DNA of 64,000 bases from Bacteroidota bacterium (lineage in GTDB: Bacteria > Bacteroidota > Bacteroidia > Chitinophagales > Chitinophagaceae). The stretch spans positions 124,001 to 188,000 of the forward strand of contig JAIUNW010000010.1 of the NCBI GenBank assembly GCA_020161535.1, read 5' to 3'. A program made the position numbers and the translations under genes. Positions 8,067 through 16,784 of the stretch are shown one piece after another; within the stretch, counting starts at the first letter, position 1, and each line of letters begins with the position of its first letter. The notes below the pieces were generated by a model. That model was not told the DNA's origin and made no database searches. It saw nothing but the letters and a program-made list of their open reading frames with translations.

Positions 8067-11000
8067 TCTATCGCTTCTTTCGCAAAAACCGCGCGGCTTT
8101 CTGGTGCTGCTTCCTGCTCGCCATCGCCGTGCCGGGCTTTTTTGCGGCGCGCATCCAGTTGCAGGAAGACATCAATTCCATTATTCCGCAAGACGAAAAA
8201 ACAAAACAACTCGCCGAACTTTTTCAGCAAAGCAAACTGCTGGACAAGATGATCGTAACCGTGTCGCAACGCAGCAATGCAGAAGCGCAGCCCGATAGCC
8301 TGGTGCTATTAACCGATAGCCTCGCCGCCATCAGCAGTAGGCAATTATCTAAATGGGTGAAAGAACTGTATTGGACGGTGCCCGAAGAAACAAGCCGACA
8401 GTTGCTCACCGCGGTGCAATCGCGCTTACCACTCTACCTCGAAGCCGGAGATTATACGATGCTCGACAGCCTTTTGCAACCGGCTTATTTGAAAGCAAGG
8501 CTCGGGCGTCAAAAAACCTTGTTGTCATCGCCCGCAGGGCTCGCACTCAAACCATTTATCGCGGCCGATGTTCCCGGTATAGGCAACAATGCGTTGAAAA
8601 GATTACAGGAACTCCAGGTCGATAACCAGTTTGAATTGTACGATGGGCATATACTCAGTCGCGACCAGCAACAAGCGGTTTTATTTATCACGCCCGTGTA
8701 TCCGAAAAGCAATACGGGGGAAAACAACCGCTTTCTCGAAGCCCTCGACAAAACAATCGGCAGCCTGCAAGCGCAACACCCGGGTTTCGCGATCAGTTAC
8801 TATGGCGGCACAGCCGTTGCTGCGGGAAATGCAAAACAGTTGCGGCAAGACAGCCTCCTCACCCAGGGCATCACCATTTTGTTTCTCGTCGTTTTTTTAG
8901 GCTGGTATTTCAGGCGCGCACTCGCTTCGGTATTGATACTGGTACCGGCGGTAATGGGTACACTGTTTTCACTTGCTATTATTTACTTTTTTAAAGGCAG
9001 CATTTCGGTGATCGCGCTCGCCACGGGTTCTATTATACTGGGTATCGCCGTGAACTATTCCCTGCACGTACTGAATCACTACCGGCACGAACCCGATATG
9101 GAACAGGTGATCGAAGACCTTTGGCAACCGCTTACCATTGGGAGCCTGACGACCGTATTGGGCTTCGCTTGTTTGCAATGGGCAGAGTCGGCCCTGCTGC
9201 GCGACCTCGGCCTTTTTGCAGCGCTCAGCCTGGCGGGTGCGAGCATCAGCTCACTTGTTTTTTTGCCGGCCTTGCTGGGAAAACCCTCGCAGAAAACAGT
9301 GAAAGAAAGTTCGGTCGATAAACTCGCCGGTTACCGGCTGGACAGCAACCGGAAACTGGTGCTGGCCATCTTAGTGCTGACAGTGTTCTTTTCTTTTTTT
9401 GCAGGTCGCGTTGGCTTTGAGCCCGACATGAATAAAATGAATTTCATGCGACCGGAATTAAGGGCGGCTGAAAAACAGGTGAACCAGCTCAATGCATTTG
9501 CCTTGCAATCGATTTACCTGATCAACGAAGGGCGGGACTTGGAAACAGCACTCCGAAAGCAGGAACAACGGCAGCAGGTTTTGTCGGCATTGGTGCAACA
9601 AGGCACGATAAAAAAAATCAGCGGACTGCAAACCGTATTGTTATCAGATTCTTTGCAACAGGTGCGAATCGATCGCTGGAACGCCTTCTGGACACCAGAG
9701 AAAAAAGGCTCGTTTATAACCTTGCTGGAAACAACCGGTCGCGAAACCGGTTTTGCAGCATCTGCTTTTGACGCCACCAAAGAACTGCTCAATACCCGCT
9801 TTCAGCCCCTGGGCGATAGCATGGTAGCAGGCCTGGGCCCGGACCTGCTGGATAATTATATGATTCGCACCGACAGTTCAGTGAAGCTGATCAGTTTGTT
9901 GAAAACCGCGCCTGCGCAAAAGGAGCAGGTATACCAGGCACTCGGTTACAGCCCTGGCAGCCTCGCCGTCGATATGCAGTATATCACCAACCGGCTGGTC
10001 GATATGGTGCAACACGATTTCAACCGCATCAGTTGGATGGCAGCTATTATCGTTTTTGTGGTATTGCTGGTTTCTTTCGGGCGCATCGAGCTAACGCTCA
10101 TCGCCTTTATACCCATGCTGATCAGTTGGATCTGGATACTCGGTATCATGGGGTTAACGGGCATGCGCTTTAATATCGTCAACGTTATTATCTCGGCGCT
10201 GATATTCGGTTTGGGCGATGATTATAGTCTATTTACCCTCGAAGGCCTGTTGCAGGAATACAAAACCGGTAAGAAGAACAGTACTTCTTTCCGCTCGAGC
10301 ATTTTGTTATCGGCTATCACCACGCTCGTAGGACTGGGTGTGCTGCTCTTCGCCAAACATCCTTCGCTGAAAAGTATTGCCGGTATTGCCATCACGGGCA
10401 TCGGATCGGTGGTGCTGATTTCGCAGGTACTCATCCCCTGGTTATTTCGGTTACTCATTACCGATAGAACCAAAAATGACAAGCATCCGTGGACAGCCTT
10501 CTATCTTTTTACCTCGGTTTTTTCGTTCAGCTTTTTTATTGTGGGCTCCCTGCTGATCAATGTGGCAGCCTTTGTGCTGGTGAGGGCAAACCCCTTTGCC
10601 GGCCCACGCAGCAAGTACGTTTTCCACCGGCTTATCTACGGCATCAACTGGGCATTGATGCGGGTAATGGTCAACGTGAAAAAAAGAACAGTCAATGCCG
10701 CGGGAGAAGATTTCAGCAAGCCGGCGATTATTATTTGTAATCACCAGAGTTCGCTCGATGTGGTAGCCGTGATGCAATTGAATGCCCGATTGTTGATGTT
10801 TACCAATGAGCGGGTTTGGCGCTCGAAATTTTTCGGATATGGCATCAGGGCAGCAGATTATTTGCCTTTTGGCGAAGGCGGCCTCGACAAATACCTGCCC
10901 CAACTGAAAAAACTTATTGCCGAAGGCTATTCGATCACCGTATTTCCCGAGGGCACCCGTTCAAAAGATGGCAACCTGCAACGTTTTCACAAGGGCGCTT

Positions 11001-11893
11001 TCCTGCTGGCGGAACAATTGCAATTGGATATTCTGCCGGTGATGCTGATCGGCACGGGCTATACTTTGTTGAAAAACGACCTGATGTTGCGCAATGGGGT
11101 GGTAGAGATGCACTACCTGCCACGCATTCGTTGCAACGACGATAGCTGGGGACGGGGCTATGCCGAAAGAACCAAAAACATCAGCCGGTATTTCAGGGAA
11201 CAATATGCGATACGTCGGCAGGAAGTAGAGAATGCCAACCTCTATCGCGAAAAGCTGATCAGCAATTATGTGTATAAAGGACCGGTACTCGAATGGTACC
11301 TGCGCATCAAATCCCGCCTGGAAAAAAACTACCAACCGCTGCTGCGATGGGCCGCGCCCGATGCAAAAATACTTGACCTGGGTTGTGGCTATGGTTTTTT
11401 GAGTTATATGTTGCAATACACGGGTGCAGCGCGGCAAATCACGGGCATCGATTACGATGCGGAAAAAATCGCCGTGGCACAGCATGGTTGGTCGCGCGGC
11501 AATTCGCTGCAATTTTATCAGGGTGATATCACCAGTATTCATTGGGAAGACTATGACCTGGTGTATATTTTAGATGTATTGCATTACCTGCGCCCCGATG
11601 AACAGGAACTGCTGGTTACAAAAGCATTGCAGCATTTACGCGCGGGCGGCAGGCTGGTGGTGAGAGATGGCGATGCCGACCAGGCCAAGAAACACCAGAA
11701 AACTAAATTGACCGAATTGTTTTCGACCAAGCTGCTGGGTTTTAACCAGACCAGTGGCGACTTGCATTTTACCAGTGCAGCGGTGATTCGCCGATTGGCA
11801 GTAGCCAATGGGTTCGACCTGCTGCAGGAGGCAGATAGTGAGCAAACCTCAAACACTATTTTTGTATTTACAAAAAAAACCGCCGGTGGGTGA
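8042..11893 (+). CDS. Trifunctional fusion: MMPL/RND exporter, PlsC-like acyltransferase and SAM methyltransferase
   Basis: 1283 residues with three modules. Residues 1 to about 830 are an RND/MMPL transporter: one N-terminal helix, a large periplasmic loop, a six-helix bundle, a second loop (from FEPDMNKMNFMRPELRAAE) and a second bundle containing GLGDDYSLF. Residues about 880-1060 are a glycerolphosphate-type acyltransferase with NHQSSLD (about 900) and FPEGTRSKDG (about 967). Residues about 1100-1280 are a class I methyltransferase with LDLGCGYGF (about 1110). Exporters and acyltransferases are normally separate genes in aryl polyene clusters. The likely job is moving the lipid-linked polyene out of the inner membrane while esterifying and perhaps methylating it; that coupling is inference. 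No stop or frameshift interrupts it. Confidence 0.9.
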   Translation: MGTNLFCLIYRFFRKNRAAFWCCFLLAIAVPGFFAARIQLQEDINSIIPQDEKTKQLAELFQQSKLLDKMIVTVSQRSNAEAQPDSLVLLTDSLAAISSRQLSKWVKELYWTVPEETSRQLLTAVQSRLPLYLEAGDYTMLDSLLQPAYLKARLGRQKTLLSSPAGLALKPFIAADVPGIGNNALKRLQELQVDNQFELYDGHILSRDQQQAVLFITPVYPKSNTGENNRFLEALDKTIGSLQAQHPGFAISYYGGTAVAAGNAKQLRQDSLLTQGITILFLVVFLGWYFRRALASVLILVPAVMGTLFSLAIIYFFKGSISVIALATGSIILGIAVNYSLHVLNHYRHEPDMEQVIEDLWQPLTIGSLTTVLGFACLQWAESALLRDLGLFAALSLAGASISSLVFLPALLGKPSQKTVKESSVDKLAGYRLDSNRKLVLAILVLTVFFSFFAGRVGFEPDMNKMNFMRPELRAAEKQVNQLNAFALQSIYLINEGRDLETALRKQEQRQQVLSALVQQGTIKKISGLQTVLLSDSLQQVRIDRWNAFWTPEKKGSFITLLETTGRETGFAASAFDATKELLNTRFQPLGDSMVAGLGPDLLDNYMIRTDSSVKLISLLKTAPAQKEQVYQALGYSPGSLAVDMQYITNRLVDMVQHDFNRISWMAAIIVFVVLLVSFGRIELTLIAFIPMLISWIWILGIMGLTGMRFNIVNVIISALIFGLGDDYSLFTLEGLLQEYKTGKKNSTSFRSSILLSAITTLVGLGVLLFAKHPSLKSIAGIAITGIGSVVLISQVLIPWLFRLLITDRTKNDKHPWTAFYLFTSVFSFSFFIVGSLLINVAAFVLVRANPFAGPRSKYVFHRLIYGINWALMRVMVNVKKRTVNAAGEDFSKPAIIICNHQSSLDVVAVMQLNARLLMFTNERVWRSKFFGYGIRAADYLPFGEGGLDKYLPQLKKLIAEGYSITVFPEGTRSKDGNLQRFHKGAFLLAEQLQLDILPVMLIGTGYTLLKNDLMLRNGVVEMHYLPRIRCNDDSWGRGYAERTKNISRYFREQYAIRRQEVENANLYREKLISNYVYKGPVLEWYLRIKSRLEKNYQPLLRWAAPDAKILDLGCGYGFLSYMLQYTGAARQITGIDYDAEKIAVAQHGWSRGNSLQFYQGDITSIHWEDYDLVYILDVLHYLRPDEQELLVTKALQHLRAGGRLVVRDGDADQAKKHQKTKLTELFSTKLLGFNQTSGDLHFTSAAVIRRLAVANGFDLLQEADSEQTSNTIFVFTKKTAGG

Positions 11894-13400
11894 AACAGGC
11901 TATGATATTGTGTTGGTGGGCAGCGGACTGGGATCGCTGCTCTGCGCTGCCCTACTCGGCAAACACGGCTACCGGGTATGTGTACTCGAAAAGAACCGGC
12001 AGTTTGGTGGCTGTTTACAAAGCTTCGCGCGTGAGAAACAGGTTTTTGACAGTGGCGTGCATTATATGGGATCACTTGCACCCGGCGAAACCCTTTACCA
12101 GGTATTCAAATATGCAGAGATCGCCGATGACCTGCCACTTGAAAAAATGGACGAAGCTGTTTTTGACCGCATTGTTTTTTTAGACGACCAGGAGAGCTAT
12201 GACCAGGCACAGGGTTATGCGCGATTTATCGAAACCCTGGTGCCGCAATTTCCAGAAGAAGCCGATGCCATCAGGCGTTATTGCGAACAACTACAATCGG
12301 TCTGCCGGCATTTTGCCTATTATCATTTAGCACCCGGGCAGGGCCTGGCCGACAAGCAACCCGTGCTTGACCTGACCTTAAAAGATGGTCTGGCTTCGCT
12401 TACCAGCAATACCCGTTTACAGGAAGTACTTGCCGGCAATAATTTATTGTATGCGGGCGATGCTTCGAACACCCCGTTTTATGTACATGCGCTGGTGGTG
12501 AACAGCTATTTGCAAAGTGCCTGGAAATGCCGGGATGGCGGTTCGCAAATCACCCGGCGGTTGGTCAAAACCATTCGGCGTTATGGGGGCATGTTACACA
12601 ACCATGCTGAAGTGGTTTCGCTGGAAGAAAAAGACGGCATCATCAACGCGGCTGTTCTGAAGAATGGCGAACGCATTACCGGTAACCATTTTATTTCTAA
12701 CCTGCATCCCCGACAAACACTGGCGCTTACGGGTAGCAAACAATTGAGACCACTCTACCGGCAACGTATAAACGCTTTGAAGAATACCATCTCCAGCTTC
12801 TGTGTGTACCTGACCATTAAGCCCGGCACGATGCGGTACGAGAAACATAACTACTACCTACACACGAAAAACGGCGTGTGGGAAGCCATTCAATGCGATC
12901 CTGCCACCTGGCCCCAAACCCTGTTTGTTTTTTTCGGCGCTGGTCAACAGCAGCAGGATGCAACCACGATTACGCTGATGACCTATATGCCCTACGACTG
13001 GGTGCAACCCTGGGCTGACAGTTTCAATACAGATGCTGCGCCGGCCGATCGCGGCGAAAGTTATACGGCCTTTAAAAAAGAAATGGAGCAAAAAATGATT
13101 GACATGGCGGCCAGGCAGTTTCCCGAACTGCCGGCGGCGATTCAATCGATCAACAGTGCTAGTCCGCTGTCTTACCGCGATTATATCGGCACAGCCGATG
13201 GTTCTTTATATGGCATCGCCAAAGATGCACACAATCCCCTGGGCAGTTTTGTTTCGGCACGCACCAAGATCCCGAATTTGTACCTTACCGGCCAGAACCT
13301 GTTGATGCATGGGTTGTTGGGCGTTTCGCTGGCGGCCCTGCAAACCTGCAGTGCGTTTGTAAATGAAACCGAATTATTAGAAAAAATCAGACATGCGTAG
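11886..13400 (+). CDS. CrtI/phytoene-desaturase-like FAD-dependent oxidoreductase
   Basis: About 504 residues. The N-terminal dinucleotide fold YDIVLVGSGLGSLLCAALL and VLEKNRQFGGCLQSF, and the C-terminal NLYLTGQNLLMHGLLG, are those of the amine-oxidase/CrtI desaturase and retinol-saturase group, which act on polyene chains. In an aryl polyene cluster it may oxidise or isomerise the conjugated chain. The frame is open from 11808 without a clear start: GTG 11886 sits just before the FAD fold and overlaps the exporter stop, while GTG 11838 is preceded by AGGAGG. The 11886 start is favoured because homologues begin close to the FAD motif. Confidence 0.85.
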   Translation: MGETGYDIVLVGSGLGSLLCAALLGKHGYRVCVLEKNRQFGGCLQSFAREKQVFDSGVHYMGSLAPGETLYQVFKYAEIADDLPLEKMDEAVFDRIVFLDDQESYDQAQGYARFIETLVPQFPEEADAIRRYCEQLQSVCRHFAYYHLAPGQGLADKQPVLDLTLKDGLASLTSNTRLQEVLAGNNLLYAGDASNTPFYVHALVVNSYLQSAWKCRDGGSQITRRLVKTIRRYGGMLHNHAEVVSLEEKDGIINAAVLKNGERITGNHFISNLHPRQTLALTGSKQLRPLYRQRINALKNTISSFCVYLTIKPGTMRYEKHNYYLHTKNGVWEAIQCDPATWPQTLFVFFGAGQQQQDATTITLMTYMPYDWVQPWADSFNTDAAPADRGESYTAFKKEMEQKMIDMAARQFPELPAAIQSINSASPLSYRDYIGTADGSLYGIAKDAHNPLGSFVSARTKIPNLYLTGQNLLMHGLLGVSLAALQTCSAFVNETELLEKIRHA

Positions 13401-15060
13401 GCGAATGAAGAAGTTGGGAAGAATAGCCATGGTGCTGGCAGGCATTATTTTATTCCTGTTATTGGTACTCTGTATCTATCTCTATCAGGTGGCTAAAATG
13501 GATCCGCCACCCATCGCCGATAAATCGATCGAAACCCGGCAACGAACAGAGCCATCGCCCGCCTTTTATACACTTGGTCCCAATTGGTTCAGGCATAGCC
13601 AAAGTGGTTTGTTTGAGCTCTATGTAGAAGGCAAAGATTTTGAACGCGGCGTGATCAATGGCAAGTTGACCAAAGAACTGGTGCAGCGGCAGGAAGATCA
13701 TTTTGCCGCGCAGATCAATAAGATGATTCCCTCGGCTTTTTATCGACAGTTCCTCAAATATTTTGTGGGCTGGTTCAACCGGAACCTGCCCAGTCAGGTT
13801 ACCGAAGAATACAAACGCGAGATCTATGGCATTTCTTTGTCGGCCTCTGACCAATACGGCTATATCGGCACCCCTTACCAACGCCTCCTGAATTACCATG
13901 CCGCCCATGATATTGGGCACGCGTTGCAAAGCATGGCCCTGGTGGGTTGTACTTCATTTGCCACCTGGAATGGGCATTCGAAAGACAGCAGTTTGATCAT
14001 TGGAAGAAATTTTGATTTCTGGGTGGGCGACAAATTTGCGGAAGATAAAATCGTTGCTTTTGTGAAGCCGGCTGAAGGGTATGGGTTCATGACGGTTACC
14101 TGGGGTGGTTTTATTGGGGCAGTCAGTGGCATGAATGAAAAGGGCCTCACCATTACCATCAATGCAGCGAAGACAGCTATTCCTTCGGGAGCAGCAACAC
14201 CGGTGTCGCTGGTGGCGCGCGAAATTTTGCAATATGCTGCCAACATCAAAGAAGCCATAGCCATCGCGCGGCGCCGCAAGATGTTTGTGTCTGAATCTTT
14301 TTTGGTGGGATCAGCGGCCGACAACAAAGCCGTGATCATCGAAAAAACTCCTGACTCGCTCGATGTATACGATCCCAACAGCGATCATATAATTTGCACC
14401 AATCATTTTCAAGGTGCTTCCCTGTTGCACAGCGAGGCCAATGAACAACAGTTGAAAGAAAGTGCTTCGCCTTATCGCTACCAACGCATGGAAGAACTGT
14501 TGGCAGAAGCGCCCAAAAACACGGTGGCCCAAACCGTTCAGATTTTAAGAGATTACCGTGGTATTCAAAATGCCGATATAGGCTTGGGCAATGAGAAGGC
14601 CGTGAACCAGTTCATCGCCCATCATTCCATTGTGTTTGAACCGAAGAAGGGATTGGTATGGGTATCGACCGCGCCCTGGCAACTCGGCTCATTTATTTGT
14701 TATGACCTGAAAAAAGTGTTGGGCCTGCGCGGCATGCAAACAGATCAGGAGATTGCCAACAACAGCCTGGCGATCGGCCCCGATAGTTTGTTATTTTCGC
14801 CGCAGTTTCAAGCCTTTCAACGTTTCCGCAGCTATCGGCAGCGTTTACTCGATGGCGGTTCGGTATCGCCCGACAGCCTGGTGGCCAGCAATCCCACGTA
14901 TTACCATGCCTGGGTGTTGGCGGGCAATGAAAGTAAAAAGAAAGGCGATTGTGCGGCAGCGATCTCTTATTATAAAAAAGCATTGACGATGGAGATGGCC
15001 ACGCTCGGCGAACGGAAAGGCGTGGAAGCGGCCATTGTCGATTGTGAAAAAAATAAATAA
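13393..15060 (+). CDS. C45-family autoproteolytic acyltransferase/hydrolase (Ntn fold), membrane anchored
   Basis: 555 residues. A single hydrophobic helix (AMVLAGIILFLLLVLCIYLY, about 10-30) anchors it; the rest probably faces the periplasm. The core matches the acyl-CoA:6-aminopenicillanate acyltransferase (C45) group: the likely nucleophile is Cys186 in VGCTSFATW, then IIGRNFDFWVGD and GFIGAVSGMNEKGLTIT. In that family the chain cleaves itself before the Cys, which becomes the N-terminal nucleophile. About 60 C-terminal residues resemble one TPR unit. It may form or cut an amide or ester of the pigment. It starts inside the preceding gene's 3' end. Confidence 0.8.
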   Translation: MRRRMKKLGRIAMVLAGIILFLLLVLCIYLYQVAKMDPPPIADKSIETRQRTEPSPAFYTLGPNWFRHSQSGLFELYVEGKDFERGVINGKLTKELVQRQEDHFAAQINKMIPSAFYRQFLKYFVGWFNRNLPSQVTEEYKREIYGISLSASDQYGYIGTPYQRLLNYHAAHDIGHALQSMALVGCTSFATWNGHSKDSSLIIGRNFDFWVGDKFAEDKIVAFVKPAEGYGFMTVTWGGFIGAVSGMNEKGLTITINAAKTAIPSGAATPVSLVAREILQYAANIKEAIAIARRRKMFVSESFLVGSAADNKAVIIEKTPDSLDVYDPNSDHIICTNHFQGASLLHSEANEQQLKESASPYRYQRMEELLAEAPKNTVAQTVQILRDYRGIQNADIGLGNEKAVNQFIAHHSIVFEPKKGLVWVSTAPWQLGSFICYDLKKVLGLRGMQTDQEIANNSLAIGPDSLLFSPQFQAFQRFRSYRQRLLDGGSVSPDSLVASNPTYYHAWVLAGNESKKKGDCAAAISYYKKALTMEMATLGERKGVEAAIVDCEKNK

Positions 15061-15078
15061 ACCTGTTTGGCGGAGACC

Positions 15079-15453
15079 ATGATTCTAGGTACTGGTATTG
15101 ATTTGGTGGAAGTGGCTCGCATCGCCACCAAGCTCGGCAAAGAAAACGGGTTTAAAGAACTTGTGTTTGCGCCCGAAGAGATTGTGTATTGCGAAAAGCA
15201 GGCACATGCTGCCCAACATTTTGCTGCCAGGTTTGCCGCCAAAGAAGCTTTTTTCAAAGCCCTGGGCACGGGCTGGAAGAATGGAACCGCGTTTAATGAA
15301 ATTGTCGTCACACATAACGGTGACGGACAACCGCAAATGCATTTCACTGGCCAAACCGCTGCCACGCTGGCGACTTACCGCCTGGCGAAGATCCATGTAT
15401 CCTTATCCCATCAACCCACGATGGCCACGGCTATTGTTATTTTGGAACAATGA
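15079..15453 (+). CDS. acpS: 4'-phosphopantetheinyl transferase, AcpS family
   Basis: 124 residues, the usual AcpS length. MILGTGIDLVEVARI holds the Mg-binding Asp, and FAARFAAKEAFFKALGTG is the second signature with the Glu and Lys. It moves phosphopantetheine from CoA to a serine of carrier proteins; the two ACPs of this cluster are obvious clients. It could also be the cell's only AcpS, since a second copy is not visible here. A TTG at 15067 would add four residues, but ATG 15079 gives the family N-terminus. It overlaps the ligase gene by 4 bp. Confidence 0.9.
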   Translation: MILGTGIDLVEVARIATKLGKENGFKELVFAPEEIVYCEKQAHAAQHFAARFAAKEAFFKALGTGWKNGTAFNEIVVTHNGDGQPQMHFTGQTAATLATYRLAKIHVSLSHQPTMATAIVILEQ

Positions 15454-16706
15454 ACGAATCGACTTATACGCCCCAAAGCCTGTACGACCTGGTACAGTAC
15501 CTCGCAGCACATTCACCATTTTACCAGGCGCTTTTTGCCAAAGCGGGTATAAATCCGCAGCAAATAAAAACCGTAGCCGACCTGGCGCGTGTACCTGTTA
15601 CTACCAAGGAAGATATCCAGCAGCACAACTGGGATTTTTGTTGTGTGCCGCGCGAGCAGGTTGCCGAATACATGGCTACTTCGGGTACCCTGGGCAATCC
15701 GGTAACGCTGGCGCTGACGAAGAACGACCTCGATCGATTGGCCTATAATGAGTACTGTTCTTTTTTATTGGCGGGCGGATCGGTAAAAGATGTGTATCAA
15801 CTGATGCTGACGCTCGACCGGCAGTTCATGGCCGGCATAGCCTATTATATGGGTATCCGAAAACTCGGCGCAGGCCAGGTGCGTGTTGGTCCCGGGGCCC
15901 CGGCCCTGCATTGGGAAACCATTCGCCGGGTGCAACCTACGGTATTGGTCGGCGTGCCTTCTTTTCTGCTCAAGCTGATTGAATTTGCCCAGCAGCAGGG
16001 CATCGATCTAACCCAAACGCCGGTCAACACCGTGCTGTGCATTGGTGAAACGATCCGGAACCCCGATGGCAGCCTGAACCGGCTGGGCGCCAATATTGTT
16101 TCGCAGTGGCCGGTGACGCTGGTGGGCACTTACGCATCTACTGAAATGCAGACCGCGTTTACCGAATGTGTGTATGGCCAGGGCGGGCACCTGAACCCCG
16201 ACCTGCTGTTATTGGAACTGCTCGACGACAACAACCAGCCCGTGCCCGATGGCGAACCGGGCGAAGTGACCATTACCACGCTGGGGGTAGAAGGTATGCC
16301 CCTGTTGCGTTATAAAACGGGCGATATCTGCATCAAAAACAGCGCGCCCTGCGCATGTGGCCGAACCACCCCGCGATTATCGGGTGTGCTTGGCCGTAAG
16401 AAACAGATGATCAAACTGAAAGGAACAAGTTTTTATCCGCCAGCCCTTTTTGATTTGTTGCACCAGGTGAGTGCGGTTAAAGACTATGCCGTTGAACTCC
16501 ATGCCAACGAATGGGGAACCGACGAAGTGCTCTTGCACCTGCAGGTAGCGGGCGATACGGTAGAAACGGCCCGGCAACTCAAGGACCTGCTTCGGTCGAG
16601 GTTGCGGGTAATTCCCGAGATGCGGTTCGTGAGTGGGGAAGAATTGCACCACATCCAATTTCCCGATGGCAGCCGCAAGGCACTGAAATTTATCGACCGC
16701 CGGTAA
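15450..16706 (+). CDS. PaaK-like (phenylacetate-CoA ligase family) AMP-binding enzyme, probably activates coumarate
   Basis: 418 residues, the length of phenylacetate-CoA ligases. Motifs are YMATSGTLGNPVTLALT (phosphate loop), YASTEMQTAF, and the C-terminal RYKTGDIC followed by LSGVLGRKKQMIKLKGTSF. The family makes acyl-adenylates of aromatic acids and transfers them to CoA or a carrier protein. With a tyrosine ammonia-lyase 80 bp downstream, the likely substrate is 4-coumarate, loaded onto an ACP as the starter of the polyene. This is the last gene of the first part of the cluster; its stop codon lies in a large palindrome. Confidence 0.88.
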   Translation: MNESTYTPQSLYDLVQYLAAHSPFYQALFAKAGINPQQIKTVADLARVPVTTKEDIQQHNWDFCCVPREQVAEYMATSGTLGNPVTLALTKNDLDRLAYNEYCSFLLAGGSVKDVYQLMLTLDRQFMAGIAYYMGIRKLGAGQVRVGPGAPALHWETIRRVQPTVLVGVPSFLLKLIEFAQQQGIDLTQTPVNTVLCIGETIRNPDGSLNRLGANIVSQWPVTLVGTYASTEMQTAFTECVYGQGGHLNPDLLLLELLDDNNQPVPDGEPGEVTITTLGVEGMPLLRYKTGDICIKNSAPCACGRTTPRLSGVLGRKKQMIKLKGTSFYPPALFDLLHQVSAVKDYAVELHANEWGTDEVLLHLQVAGDTVETARQLKDLLRSRLRVIPEMRFVSGEELHHIQFPDGSRKALKFIDRR

Positions 16707-16731
16707 CTACCCGACGGGTAGTTACCGGCGG
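16697..16731. repeat. 35-bp near-perfect palindrome spanning the ligase stop codon
   Basis: Two 17-bp arms (CCGCCGGTAACTACCCG at 16697-16713 and CGGGTAGTTACCGGCGG at 16715-16731) pair completely around one central A. The TAA of the ligase gene lies in the left arm. No T run follows, so it is not a classical terminator. Candidate roles are an mRNA-stabilising hairpin, an operator or a transcription roadblock between the two halves of the cluster. Confidence 0.9.
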
Positions 16732-16749
16732 GTGTAAGGGGAGAATCAT

Positions 16750-16757
16750 TATTTTTG
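16750..16757 (+). promoter_or_regulatory. Probable -7 box of an internal promoter before the ammonia-lyase gene
   Basis: TATTTTTG fits TAnnTTTG exactly, 28 bp before the ATG at 16785. No clear TTG sits about 19 bp upstream; the palindrome arm occupies that place, so an activator or different -33 contact may be needed. It suggests the 16785-31785 half can be transcribed separately. Confidence 0.5.
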
Positions 16758-16784
16758 CGCCTTAAATAACTGCCCAAAAAACCA

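Noticed and set aside
11808..11885. Longer N-terminus of the CrtI-like protein
   Set aside because: The added text is read from the end of the exporter gene in another frame and does not resemble a flavoprotein N-terminus.
16697..16731. Classical rho-independent terminator
   Set aside because: The stem is strong, but GGTGTAAGGGG follows, not a T run.
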